A DNA stretch of 41,260 bases, taken from assembly GCA_045542315.1 (NCBI GenBank), contig JAZQKU010000025.1:1-41260 (forward strand). Reading direction: 5' to 3'. The position numbers and the translations under genes are program-made. Source of the stretch: RGIG5299 sp045542315 (lineage in GTDB: Bacteria > Bacillota > Clostridia > Oscillospirales > RGIG5299). Below the pieces are notes generated by a model. The model made no database searches. It had not been told where the DNA came from and saw nothing but the letters and a program-made list of their open reading frames with translations. Below, piece by piece: positions 7,327-15,330 of the stretch (the first letter of the stretch is position 1; each line of letters opens with the position of its first letter).

Positions 7327-8586
7327 ATGAAGAAATTAAGAGTAGGCGTATTCGGAGTTTGCCGCGGCACGCAGCTGGCAGAATGCTTCGTTCTGGCAGG
7401 TTGTGAGATCGTGGCGATATGCGACAGATATACGTCGGAGCATAACCATATTGAAAGCTGCATCAATACCCTTGGAAAAGGTATTGCGATATATACCGAT
7501 TTCGATGAATTTATAGATCACGATATGGACGCGGTTATTCTTGCAAACGCTTTCCATGAGCACGCCCCCTATGCGATAAAATGCTTTGAAAAGGGACTGC
7601 ACGTCTTCTCCGAATGTAACAGCAACGTCACAATGGCGGAGGGCGTTGAGATGATCCGCGCATTCGAAAAGAGCAAATCGGTTTATATGCTTGCGGAAAA
7701 CTATCCGCAGATGAAGCATATGAAGGAAATGGAGCGGCTTTGCAAATCGGGAAGGCTTGGCAAGATCCTCTATGCCGAGGGCGATTACGATCATTTTATG
7801 GACCCTATATACCCCGAAATACAGCACGTTTATATGTATAACGAACATCACTGGCGCAACTGGTGCCCAAAGACCTATTATATTACCCACGCGCTCGGCC
7901 CCTTAATGAAAGCAACGGGCGCAACTCCCGTAAGACTTACGGCATTTGCTTCCTTTGCGCCCGAAACAAGAGACGTTGCAACCGCAAACCACGTAGGCGA
8001 CCGTGCGGCGGCGATCCTCACTCAAAACGACGACGGCTCGGTCTTTCGCCTTTTCCCGTGGTCGGAATTCGGTGGCGGCCCCTATTCCAACTTCCGTTTT
8101 CGCGGGCAGTGGGCACAGGTGGAAAATTATTTTGATACCAACGTTTCCTTAAGATACAGCGCGGGCTATGCTCCTGCGGGCGAGGAAACGGTGCAGATAT
8201 ACGATCCCGTTTTGGACGATCCCGATAAGGAGATAATTGAAAAGTGCTATTTCAGCGGACGCGATTATCTTACGGTACGCATCTTTTTGGATGCTGTCAG
8301 AGAGGGAAGACAGCCCGAATATCCCTTTGATATCTATTCTGCCGTGCTTATGTCTTCCGTGGCAATTCTGGGCTGGCGCTCGGTGCTTGAGGGCGGCAAG
8401 CCCTACGACGTTCCCGATTTCCGTAAGGAGGAAGACAGAAAGAGGTACGAGAACGATAACCTCACACCCTTCTGGGGAGAGGACGGCAGCGCGCCTACAT
8501 TGCCTTGCTCATCACATCCGGATTATAAACCCGATGAGGCGTTATTGGAGAACTACAGAAAGCTGATGAAAGGCTTTCAAAAATAA
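7327..8586 (+). CDS. Gfo/Idh/MocA-like protein, non-canonical, copy 1
   Basis: The 419-residue protein has an N-terminal Rossmann domain (RVGVFGVCRGTQLAECFVLA, then EIVAICDR) and the C-terminal alpha/beta domain of the Gfo/Idh/MocA family, which mostly oxidises or reduces sugars with NAD(P). Two usual features are altered: the glycine loop reads GVFGVCRG rather than G-x-G-x-x-G, and the EKP motif that carries the catalytic lysine is replaced by FSECNSN. RNWCPKTYYITHALGP and the C-terminal LTPFWGEDGSAP are shared with the next gene. Its spacing to the downstream paralogue is 12 bp. It may act on an unusual substrate or be a non-catalytic partner. Confidence 0.82.
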   Translation: MKKLRVGVFGVCRGTQLAECFVLAGCEIVAICDRYTSEHNHIESCINTLGKGIAIYTDFDEFIDHDMDAVILANAFHEHAPYAIKCFEKGLHVFSECNSNVTMAEGVEMIRAFEKSKSVYMLAENYPQMKHMKEMERLCKSGRLGKILYAEGDYDHFMDPIYPEIQHVYMYNEHHWRNWCPKTYYITHALGPLMKATGATPVRLTAFASFAPETRDVATANHVGDRAAAILTQNDDGSVFRLFPWSEFGGGPYSNFRFRGQWAQVENYFDTNVSLRYSAGYAPAGEETVQIYDPVLDDPDKEIIEKCYFSGRDYLTVRIFLDAVREGRQPEYPFDIYSAVLMSSVAILGWRSVLEGGKPYDVPDFRKEEDRKRYENDNLTPFWGEDGSAPTLPCSSHPDYKPDEALLENYRKLMKGFQK

Positions 8587-8598
8587 GGAGAATGCAAA

Positions 8599-9843
8599 AT
8601 GGAAAAAATAAGAGTTGGCGTATTCGGCGTTTACAGAGGACTTTATCTTGCAAGAGAATTTGTAAAGCTCGGCGCGGAAATAGTTGCACTTTGCGACGTA
8701 AACGAACCGCGCATAGCCGCCGCTAAAGCGGAGCTTGGCGAAGATATCGCAGTTTACAAGGACTTTGACGAGTTTTTAAACCATCCTATGGACGCGGTTA
8801 TTTTAACAAATAACTTTTCACAGCACGCGCCCTACGCCGTAAAATGCCTTGAAAAAAATATCCACGTTTTGAGTGAGTGCATAAGCAACGCCACGATGGG
8901 TGAGGCGGTCGCACTTGTGCGCGCCTTTGAAAAGAGCAACGCCGTCTATATGATGGGTGAAAACTACCCCCATTCACTCACCTGCACGGAATTGAGGAAA
9001 ATTGCAAAGGGAGGCACCCTGGGAAAGATACTCTTTGCAGAGGCGGAATATAACCACCCCTTCAGTGACTATGACCCTGCGGCAGTAAAAATCCTAATGT
9101 TTCATCCGAAGCATTGGAGAAATTTCCTTCCCAAAACCTATTACCTTACCCATTCTCTCGGACCGGTTATGTATATGACGGGGGCAACACCGAAAAAGGT
9201 AACCGCCTTTGCGATGTTTGATCCGCCCGCAAAAGACGCTCCCACCGCCTGCTACGTTGGCGATAAGGCGGCAAATATTACCACCCAGAACGACGACGGC
9301 TCGGTTTTCAGAATGACCGCGTTCTCGCAGTTTGGCGGCCCCAACAGCTCCGTGCGCCTTTGCGGCACGAAGGGTCAGGTTGAAAATATCCGCGGCTTTC
9401 AGGATAGAATCCTTCTCCGCTATAATCCGTGGGATCTCCCCGAAAACACCGAAAATAACAAAATCTACACTCCCGAATGGGATGACAAGGATGCAGAGCT
9501 TATCAAAACGTCAGAGCACGGCGGCGGAGATTTCAAAACGGTGCGCCTTTTCCTTGAGTGCATAAGAGAAAAGAAGCAACCGCCCATGCCGTTTGACGTT
9601 TATTCGGCAACAACGATGTCATCGGTTGCAATACTTGGTCACCGCTCGGTGCTTAACGGCGGAAAGGTTTACGATATTCCCGATTTCAAAAAGGAAGAGG
9701 ACAGGGCTCTTTACGAGAACGATAACCTCACACCCTTCTGGGGAGAGGACGGCAGCGCGCCGAATATCCCTTGCTGCTCACACCCCGAATATAAGCCCTC
9801 CGAAAAGCAGATGGAGCTTTATTTCGAGGAGCTTGCAAAATAA
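8599..9843 (+). CDS. Gfo/Idh/MocA-like protein, non-canonical, copy 2
   Basis: The 414-residue paralogue of the preceding gene keeps the same changes: GVFGVYRG for the glycine loop and LSECISN in place of EKP. RNFLPKTYYLTHSLGPVMY and the tail LTPFWGEDGSAPNIPCCSHP match copy 1 closely. A stretch of exactly 50 identical nucleotides (9712-9761 and 8446-8495) encodes this tail, although the rest of the genes have diverged clearly. The pair probably forms a heteromer or two steps of one sugar pathway. A terminator follows at once, so the operon has two genes. AAGGAG precedes the ATG. Confidence 0.82.
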   Translation: MEKIRVGVFGVYRGLYLAREFVKLGAEIVALCDVNEPRIAAAKAELGEDIAVYKDFDEFLNHPMDAVILTNNFSQHAPYAVKCLEKNIHVLSECISNATMGEAVALVRAFEKSNAVYMMGENYPHSLTCTELRKIAKGGTLGKILFAEAEYNHPFSDYDPAAVKILMFHPKHWRNFLPKTYYLTHSLGPVMYMTGATPKKVTAFAMFDPPAKDAPTACYVGDKAANITTQNDDGSVFRMTAFSQFGGPNSSVRLCGTKGQVENIRGFQDRILLRYNPWDLPENTENNKIYTPEWDDKDAELIKTSEHGGGDFKTVRLFLECIREKKQPPMPFDVYSATTMSSVAILGHRSVLNGGKVYDIPDFKKEEDRALYENDNLTPFWGEDGSAPNIPCCSHPEYKPSEKQMELYFEELAK

Positions 9844-9850
9844 ATTCAAA

Positions 9851-9877
9851 GCGACTGCGGTTTTCCGCAGTCGTTTT
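9851..9877 (+). terminator. terminator after the tandem Gfo genes
   Basis: GCGACTGCGG pairs with CCGCAGTCG across a TTTT loop, followed by TTTT. It ends the two-gene operon. Confidence 0.85.
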
Positions 9878-9899
9878 ACAAAGATATGAGGAAATGAAT

Positions 9900-10556
9900 A
9901 TGACGGAAATGAATATATGGCTTGATGAATATAAAAACGCATTGATTGAAGTCTTTGGAAGCCGTGTGAGATTTTTCGGCATTCAAGGCAGCTTTGCCCG
10001 CGGTGAGGCCACCGAAAAAAGCGATATCGACACTGTCGTTATTCTCGACAGCTTAACCGCGGAAGACCTTTTGCGATACGAAAAAATGCAAAAAACACTG
10101 TCGGTAAGAGATAAGCTTTGCGGCTTTATTTCGGGAGAAGAAGAGGTCAGGTGCTGGGAAAAATCAGATATTTTTCACCTTTATTACGACACGAAAGCAA
10201 TAATCGGCGACCTCGGCGAGCTTGTAAAAAAGCCCACCGAGGAGGACGCGCGCGCCGCCTGTAAAATCGGTGCATCGGGAGTGTATCACGGTGCCGTTCA
10301 CAACCTTCTTTACGAAAAAAACGATGCCGCGCTTGCGGCGCTTTACAAGTCCGCATCCTTTGTTTTGAGAGCGGTTTTGTTTGTAAAAACCGGAAAATAC
10401 GAGAATAAAAAAGAGGGCCTTTTGACTGCGTCAACTCCGTTGGAGCATGAGATATTAAACACCTTTTACCGCCTCAAAAACGGAGAAAAAGCAGACCTTT
10501 TTATCGACTCGAAAAGGCTGATAGAATGGTCCTCGACGATTATTTCAAGTCTTTGA
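9900..10556 (+). CDS. nucleotidyltransferase-domain protein
   Basis: The N-terminal third carries the polymerase-beta-type signature G-S-x10-D-x-D: GSFARGEATEKSDIDTVVIL, with Gly30-Ser31 and Asp42/Asp44 counted from the start used here. The remaining residues (about 105-218) are helical, as in aminoglycoside nucleotidyltransferase-like or HEPN-like partner domains. ATG 9900 is preferred because GAGG (9888-9891) stands 8 bp before it, while ATG 9894 would be only 2 bp away. The protein then has 218 residues. The family transfers NMP to a small molecule, RNA or protein; the target is unknown. It stands between two terminators. Its own promoter is not obvious. Confidence 0.82.
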   Translation: MTEMNIWLDEYKNALIEVFGSRVRFFGIQGSFARGEATEKSDIDTVVILDSLTAEDLLRYEKMQKTLSVRDKLCGFISGEEEVRCWEKSDIFHLYYDTKAIIGDLGELVKKPTEEDARAACKIGASGVYHGAVHNLLYEKNDAALAALYKSASFVLRAVLFVKTGKYENKKEGLLTASTPLEHEILNTFYRLKNGEKADLFIDSKRLIEWSSTIISSL

Positions 10557-10576
10557 AAACTGCAAATTCCCATAGT

Positions 10577-10609
10577 AAAAAACAGCCCTTTTTAAGGGCT
10601 GTTTTTTTA
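10577..10609. terminator. bidirectional terminator between convergent genes
   Basis: AACAGCCCTT (10581-10590) pairs with AAGGGCTGTT (10594-10603). A run of A precedes it and a run of T follows, so it works on both strands, ending the nucleotidyltransferase gene (+) and the VanZ-like gene (-). Confidence 0.9.
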
Positions 10610-11122
10610 TTTCAATTTAATTTTGGCTCGCTCCATGCGACGCTTGTTTTCGCGGTTTCTTTTTCGGTTGGTGACAATGTAGATCAGAAAGACTGCGAGA
10701 AAGGCGCCGAGGGCATCGGTGAGTATGTCGGTGATGTCGCACACTCTTCCCGGTACGAAATACTGGTGTATTTCATCGGAAACGGCGTAGAGAAGAGAGA
10801 CGAGAAACGAAAAGGTGGAGGGCCAGCCGAGGTCAAACGCTTTTAATGAAAGGGCGGTAAAAAACGCCAATAAAAAGAATTCCGAAAAATGCCCGAGGGC
10901 TCTGAATATGGGATCCCAGAAGGAAAGCATCTCGGCTCTTGCGGTCTCGTCTGCCTCGTTATATTCGGGAAACAGCGAAAGAATTGTCGCTGTTACGGAA
11001 CTACTCAAATCAGCCGAATCGTCGTATGATTGGGCCGAAAAAGCGAAAATGGCCACGGCGACCGTGACTGCAAGAATTGCAAAAATAACAGCTGCGGCGA
11101 TCCTCTTTTTTGAAAGTGACAT
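10607..11122 (-). CDS. VanZ-like family membrane protein
   Basis: The 171-residue protein has four hydrophobic segments and the family's core motifs: H-x-x-E-F in LGHFSEFFLLAFF (about 78-90) and SDEIHQYFVPGR followed by DILTDALGA (about 114-136). VanZ proteins give low-level teicoplanin resistance in enterococci, but most family members have no known function. GGAGTGA precedes the ATG and overlaps the end of the DUF1836 gene 4 bp upstream, so the two are coupled. The tail is very basic (KRNRENKRRMERAK). The Van-like ligase lies 12 kb away, so a direct link is not implied. Confidence 0.88.
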   Translation of the reverse strand: MSLSKKRIAAAVIFAILAVTVAVAIFAFSAQSYDDSADLSSSVTATILSLFPEYNEADETARAEMLSFWDPIFRALGHFSEFFLLAFFTALSLKAFDLGWPSTFSFLVSLLYAVSDEIHQYFVPGRVCDITDILTDALGAFLAVFLIYIVTNRKRNRENKRRMERAKIKLK

Positions 11123-11126
11123 AAAA

Positions 11127-11744
11127 TCACTCCTTGCTCTTTTGCTTCTTTTCCGCTTTTTTCTCCGCCTTCTTTTCCTCTTTGGAAACTAAGACGGGGG
11201 TCGATGCGGTCTCGAGCGAAATTATCTTTTGAGAAACCGATTTTCCGACATTTGAGAATACCGAAACGAGCACAGCGATATCTATGAGATCGTTTCCCTC
11301 GATAAATTTATCTATGCCGCCGGTAAGCTCGTCGATAATTGCGAATACCGAGGAGGTGGAGGCGTTTACGATTTCGCGGAAGCTATCGTAGCAAACGCTT
11401 GCCTCGGAGCTTTTAAGCTTTATTTCAAGAACCGCCTTTACGTCGGCAATGGAAATTATCTGCTTCAGAACACAAACTACAATAAGAAGCGCGATATGCA
11501 AGCGGTTGTATTTTTTCTTTTCGGGCGGCGGGATTATTCCCATCTTTACGTAGTTATTGATCATCGAGGGAGTGATAAGCTTATCGCTCTCATCGGCGGA
11601 TTCAAATGCCGAAAGATAATCCTCCATAAGACGGATAACCTGATCCATATAAAGCCCGATGTCGGGAATCTCCTGCCACGAGGGGAGCTTTTTCTGCTCT
11701 GTGCGCTCCTTCCAGGAGAGAAAATCCTTTGAAATATCCGACAA
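11127..11744 (-). CDS. DUF1836 protein with MerR-like HTH
   Basis: The product resembles DUF1836 proteins of Firmicutes. A MerR-like helix-turn-helix is visible at LITPSMINNYVKMGIIPPP, then KKKYNRLHIALLIVV. The rest is helical and ends in a lysine/glutamate tail (EEKKAEKKAEKKQKSKE). TTG 11744 is the preferred start because GAGGTG (11756-11751) lies 6 bp before it; the in-frame GTG at 11753 falls inside that ribosome site. The protein then has 205 residues. It shares a promoter with the VanZ-like gene 4 bp downstream. Regulation is plausible, the target unknown. Confidence 0.82.
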   Translation of the reverse strand: MSDISKDFLSWKERTEQKKLPSWQEIPDIGLYMDQVIRLMEDYLSAFESADESDKLITPSMINNYVKMGIIPPPEKKKYNRLHIALLIVVCVLKQIISIADVKAVLEIKLKSSEASVCYDSFREIVNASTSSVFAIIDELTGGIDKFIEGNDLIDIAVLVSVFSNVGKSVSQKIISLETASTPVLVSKEEKKAEKKAEKKQKSKE

Positions 11745-11774
11745 TTTTAACACCTCACTAATATTGTATAATAG

Positions 11775-11803
11775 ATTTTATCATAAAATACAAAAAAACG
11801 CAA
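11775..11803 (-). promoter_or_regulatory. promoter of the DUF1836-VanZ operon
   Basis: On the minus strand TTGCGT (11803-11798) and TAAAAT (11780-11775) are 17 bp apart, about 30 bp before the translation start. It is divergent from the degV promoter. Confidence 0.6.
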
Positions 11804-11823
11804 TACATTATTTTAAAAAACCC

Positions 11824-11871
11824 TTGACAAAATTCAAAAGTTGATGTAATATAGTATTCAATACTACATCG
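11824..11871 (+). promoter_or_regulatory. degV promoter with a dyad at the start of the transcript
   Basis: TTGACA (11824-11829) and TAATAT (11847-11852) are 17 bp apart. AGTATT-C-AATACT, with an outer GATGT/ACATC pair, overlaps the -10 box and the start region (about 11843-11871), suggesting an operator or a short 5' stem. Confidence 0.8.
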
Positions 11872-11889
11872 TATATTGCGGAGGACTAA

Positions 11890-12759
11890 ATGAGCTACAG
11901 AATTTTTACCGACACCACGGCAGATCTCACAAAGGAAATAATTGAAAAATACGGTATTGAGGTAATACCGCTTTCGTATTTTATAAACGGCAAGGAGTTC
12001 GAGCCTCTTCCCGGCGACAACAACGGTCTTAAGGAGTTTTACGACCTTATGCGCGAGAAGAAGCACGAATTCCAGACCTCTATGGCAAACGGCGAAAAGG
12101 AAAGAAACCGCTTTGAAGAGGTGCTTGCAAACGGCGAGGATATAATTTACATAGGCTTTTCATCGGGACTTTCGGGCACCTTCGACGCGGTCTCGGGTGT
12201 TTTGAGAGAGCTTAATATCCTTTATCCCGAGAGAAAGGTCTATGCGGTGGACACCCTTGCCGCATCAATGGGAGAAGGCCTTATCGTTCTTAATTGCGCA
12301 AAGCTTCAAGCCGACGGCGCATCTATTGAAACGGTACGCGACTGGGCAGAGGGCTACAAGCAAAAGGTCTGCCACTGGTTTACCGTTGACGACCTCGACT
12401 ATTTGAGAAGAGGCGGCAGAATATCGAAAACGGTGGCGATAATCGGCTCGGTGCTTCAGATAAAGCCGGTGCTTCACGTTGACGATGCGGGACATCTTAT
12501 CTCGGTGGGCAGGGCAAACGGCAGAAAAAATTCAATAGAGAAGCTCGTTTCCAAAATGGGTGAAACGGGAGTTGAAATTGAAAAGCAGACCGTTATGATA
12601 AGCCACGGCGACTGTGAAAAGGATGCCGAATACGCCGCCGCACTCATAAAAGAGAGATACGGTGTAAAGGATATAATAATAAACTGTATCGGCGCCACCA
12701 TAGGATGCCACTCCGGTCCCGGCACCCTTGCCGTATTCTTCCTCGGCACGAAAAGATAA
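11890..12759 (+). CDS. DegV family fatty-acid-binding protein
   Basis: The 289-residue protein fits DegV proteins, which bind a fatty acid between two domains; members such as FakB deliver it to a fatty-acid kinase. Visible signatures are the N-terminal FTDTTADLTKE (about residue 5), GFSSGLSGTFDAV (about 94-106), VDTLAASMGEGLI, DDLDYLRRGGRISKT and the C-terminal GATIGCHSGPGTLAVFF. GGAGGA precedes the ATG. It has its own promoter and terminator. No fatty-acid kinase gene is adjacent, so the partner must lie elsewhere. Confidence 0.92.
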   Translation: MSYRIFTDTTADLTKEIIEKYGIEVIPLSYFINGKEFEPLPGDNNGLKEFYDLMREKKHEFQTSMANGEKERNRFEEVLANGEDIIYIGFSSGLSGTFDAVSGVLRELNILYPERKVYAVDTLAASMGEGLIVLNCAKLQADGASIETVRDWAEGYKQKVCHWFTVDDLDYLRRGGRISKTVAIIGSVLQIKPVLHVDDAGHLISVGRANGRKNSIEKLVSKMGETGVEIEKQTVMISHGDCEKDAEYAAALIKERYGVKDIIINCIGATIGCHSGPGTLAVFFLGTKR

Positions 12760-12761
12760 AG

Positions 12762-12796
12762 AAAAATCCGTTTGCTGAAAATGCAAACGGATTTTT
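12762..12796 (+). terminator. terminator of degV
   Basis: AAAAATCCGTTTGC pairs with GCAAACGGATTTTT across a 7-nt loop, ending in a T-run. Confidence 0.9.
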
Positions 12797-12808
12797 AAAT
12801 AAAAACAG

Positions 12809-12837
12809 TTGACAAATAATTAAAATGGTATTAATAT
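12809..12837 (+). promoter_or_regulatory. promoter of the canonical Gfo/Idh/MocA gene
   Basis: TTGACA (12809-12814) and TAATAT (12832-12837) are 17 bp apart, directly downstream of the degV terminator. Confidence 0.8.
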
Positions 12838-12869
12838 ATTGGTATATATAAATTAAAGGAGAATCAACT

Positions 12870-14048
12870 ATGGCAAAAAGCAATAACGATGCAAGACTTG
12901 ATTTTAACGTCACTGCCGCAGCGGCGGAAATCGATGCAACCAAAAAGGTGAGAGTGGGTATTATCGGCACAGGCTGGATAGCCGACGCCCATTTTGCCGT
13001 TTACAAGGATATGCCCGACGTTGAGATCGTGGCAGGCGCAGACCTTATCCCCGGCAAGGCTGAAAAATTCTTCAAGGATCGCGGCTACAATAACGTCAAA
13101 TGCTATCAAAGCCATAAGGAAATGCTTGACGATGAAAGCCTCGAGCTTGATGCCGTAAGCGTTTGCACCTATAACACCACCCACGCCGAATGCACAATTT
13201 ATGCGCTCGATAAGGGCATTAACGTATTGCTTGAAAAGCCTATGTGCGTTACTCTTGAGGAGGCTGTTGAAATAAGAAAAGCCGAAAAGAGAAGCGGAAA
13301 GCTCCTTTCAATAGGCTTCCAACCGAGATTTGACCCGAATATGCAGATGGTCAAAAAGGTCGTTCAGTCGGGAGCTTTGGGTAAAATTTATTATATCCAG
13401 ACAGGCGGCGGCAGACGTCGCGGTATCCCCACTCCTTTCGGCACCTCATTCATTGCAAAGGAAACGGGAGGAATAGGCGCTCTGGGTGATATAGGCTGCT
13501 ATTCTCTCGATATGCTTCTTAACGCGGTGGGATATCCCAAGCCGCTTACCGTAACGGGCTATACCTCCGACTTTTTCGGAACCGACCCCAATTACGTAAG
13601 CTACGTGGCGCAGGGCCACCCCGAATATGCAAAGGCCTTTGGCGTTGACGATTTTGCGGCAGGCTTCGTAAGACTTGAGGGCGGCATTATAGTCGATTTC
13701 AGAATTGCATGGGCAATGAATCTCGACACTCCCGGTGACGCTATTATAATGGGCACCAAGGGAAGCCTCAGAATTCCCTCAACAGACTGCTGGAACGGCA
13801 CCATCGGCGGCAACCTCAAAATATATTCCGAGGTCGGCGGCGAGCAGGTATGCACCGAGATACCCATGAAGGAAAGCAACGTAAACTGCTTCGAGGTAAA
13901 GATGCGCTCCTTTATCGATGCAGTCAAAAACGGCGGCGAGCCGCCCGTTCCCGCAAGCGAGATAATCTACAATCAGGCGATCCTTTCGGGCATAAAGAAA
14001 TCTGCGGAGCTTGGCAGAGAAATAGAAATAGAGATCCCCGAAATATAA
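12870..14048 (+). CDS. Gfo/Idh/MocA family oxidoreductase (canonical)
   Basis: The 392-residue protein starts with about 28 extra residues, then a full NAD(P)-binding fold VRVGIIGTGWIADAHFAVY (G-x-G-x-x-A). NVLLEKPMCVTLEEA holds the EKP motif with the catalytic lysine, near residue 125. The C-terminal domain has GGIGALGDIGCYSLDMLL, with the D-x-G-x-x-x-D/H pattern typical of sugar dehydrogenases. Unlike the tandem pair at 7327-9843 it keeps all catalytic features, so it is probably an active dehydrogenase of an inositol- or hexose-like sugar. Single-gene unit with its own promoter and terminator; AAAGGAG lies before the ATG. Confidence 0.92.
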   Translation: MAKSNNDARLDFNVTAAAAEIDATKKVRVGIIGTGWIADAHFAVYKDMPDVEIVAGADLIPGKAEKFFKDRGYNNVKCYQSHKEMLDDESLELDAVSVCTYNTTHAECTIYALDKGINVLLEKPMCVTLEEAVEIRKAEKRSGKLLSIGFQPRFDPNMQMVKKVVQSGALGKIYYIQTGGGRRRGIPTPFGTSFIAKETGGIGALGDIGCYSLDMLLNAVGYPKPLTVTGYTSDFFGTDPNYVSYVAQGHPEYAKAFGVDDFAAGFVRLEGGIIVDFRIAWAMNLDTPGDAIIMGTKGSLRIPSTDCWNGTIGGNLKIYSEVGGEQVCTEIPMKESNVNCFEVKMRSFIDAVKNGGEPPVPASEIIYNQAILSGIKKSAELGREIEIEIPEI

Positions 14049-14058
14049 ATCAAAAAAG

Positions 14059-14092
14059 AAAATCCCGTAATGCCAAAGCATTACGGGATTTA
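14059..14092. terminator. bidirectional terminator
   Basis: AAATCCCGTAATGC and GCATTACGGGATTT form a perfect 14-bp stem with a CAAA loop. It serves the dehydrogenase gene and, on the other strand, the convergent secreted-protein gene. Confidence 0.92.
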
Positions 14093-14109
14093 ATTTGTTT
14101 TTTAATCGG

Positions 14110-14991
14110 TTACGCCTTGTTTCCGCAACCGCCCTTGTTGCCGTCAACTATGGTAACACTCGAATCGGGAGTGGAAGGAGTAACGGGCTCGGAGGGAGTG
14201 GGCTCATCGTAAACGTCTTTGTCGGTGAGGGTGTAAGCGCCTTCCTCACCCGCAAAATCGTTTGCCTTAACGCCGTTGATGTGGGAGATCATAGTGGTCT
14301 GACCCACACCGCCGAAGCCGTAGCCTGCGATTGCAAGGTAAGCCTTTCCGTCGGCATCGAGAACGTTTGCCTTGGGGAAGGAAGCGACTTCGTCGTGATT
14401 GCCGTTTACGTAGATATCGATATTGTCGCCGTTTACAACGAATTTAACGATGATGTTGCCGCTCTTATAGGGGTGAACGGTGGGATGCTCGTTCATTCTG
14501 TCCAGATAATTGAAGTTCCAGGCAGCGGAGGTGCTCATACCGCCGTAATACTTGAATTCGTTTTCTGCAACGGGATAGAAGAGGATAGCCGCGGTCTTTT
14601 CGATCTCGCAGCCGATACCGTACATATTGGTCGTGAGATAGTTGTTTGCGTCGGTGTAGTTTACATGGTTGGTGTAGGGAGCGCCGGAGATGGAGATGGC
14701 AGATGCATAGCCGGGCTGATTGTAGCCTGCCGCGTCATAGCCGTTGATCTGCATTACAATCTCAAGTCCGTCGATCTTTACCTTTTCCTTGTAGGCAAAG
14801 CTGCCGTGGTCATACATGCACTGAACGAAGGTGTCGATAAAAAGATTGCCCTTCGATTCGTAAACGTCAGCCATACCGCCGGTGGGGTAGAAGGTGGGCT
14901 TTTCCCATTTGTCGGAAATTGCGGCACCGGGAATTACCGCAAAGGAAAGCGCGAGAGCCAGAACGATTGCGAGGGATACGATTTTTTTCAT
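14110..14991 (-). CDS. secreted protein with a predicted beta-sandwich body
   Basis: The 293-residue protein begins with a clear signal peptide (MKKIVSLAIVLALALSFAVIPGAA, cleavage near residue 24). The body (about 30-245) is rich in beta-type patterns (IIVKFVVNGDNIDIYVNG, AYLAIAGYGFG) and recalls LamG/concanavalin-like carbohydrate-binding sandwiches. Then comes a Pro/Ser/Thr-rich linker (EPTPSEPVTPSTPDSS) and a final GGCGNKA. In many clostridial exoproteins a short GGCG-type motif precedes a hydrophobic C-terminal anchor. Here the protein stops right after it, so an anchor is either lost or not used. It is monocistronic and convergent with the Gfo gene. Function unknown. Confidence 0.8.
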   Translation of the reverse strand: MKKIVSLAIVLALALSFAVIPGAAISDKWEKPTFYPTGGMADVYESKGNLFIDTFVQCMYDHGSFAYKEKVKIDGLEIVMQINGYDAAGYNQPGYASAISISGAPYTNHVNYTDANNYLTTNMYGIGCEIEKTAAILFYPVAENEFKYYGGMSTSAAWNFNYLDRMNEHPTVHPYKSGNIIVKFVVNGDNIDIYVNGNHDEVASFPKANVLDADGKAYLAIAGYGFGGVGQTTMISHINGVKANDFAGEEGAYTLTDKDVYDEPTPSEPVTPSTPDSSVTIVDGNKGGCGNKA

Positions 14992-15065
14992 AATAATTAT
15001 CCTTTCTGAAAAAAGATTATACTATTATTATACACATTGCTTTCAAAAAATCAATAGGTTTTTTG

Positions 15066-15120
15066 AAAAAAAGCAATTTTTTGCAAAAATACCCTCAAAA
15101 AAGCAATTTTTTGCAAAAGT
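15066..15120. repeat. two direct copies of an AT-rich 21-bp motif
   Basis: AAAAAGCAATTTTTTGCAAA occurs twice, near 15067 and 15098, about 31 bp apart. Each copy contains GCAA-TTTT-TTGC, so it could form a weak hairpin. The rest of 14992-15264 is AT-rich with no gene seen, apart from the ribosome site and upstream region of the secreted-protein gene. Confidence 0.7.
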
Positions 15121-15264
15121 TGGTTAAACATTTAACAATTAGGCGGGTTTTAAAACACGAGTTTGAAACCTTCTTTCCGGCGTTTATAAAAAATGCCCTG
15201 AAAACGTTGAAAAAGAACGGCTTTTGGGGATTGTGAAAAAAATAAAAAAAATTAAAAAATCGTA

Positions 15265-15292
15265 TTGACTTTTTCTGCAAATAAGTTATAAT
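15265..15292 (+). promoter_or_regulatory. promoter of the isomerase-glycosidase unit
   Basis: TTGACT (15265-15270) and TATAAT (15287-15292) are 16 bp apart. The leader to the ATG at 15331 is short. Confidence 0.78.
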
Positions 15293-15330
15293 TATACTAT
15301 ATTCTTTAAATTCAATAAAGAGGTGTAATT

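Noticed and set aside
14095..15009. Long plus-strand frame opposite the secreted-protein gene
   Set aside because: The minus-strand gene has a signal peptide, ribosome site and terminator. The plus frame is a by-product of its codon use.
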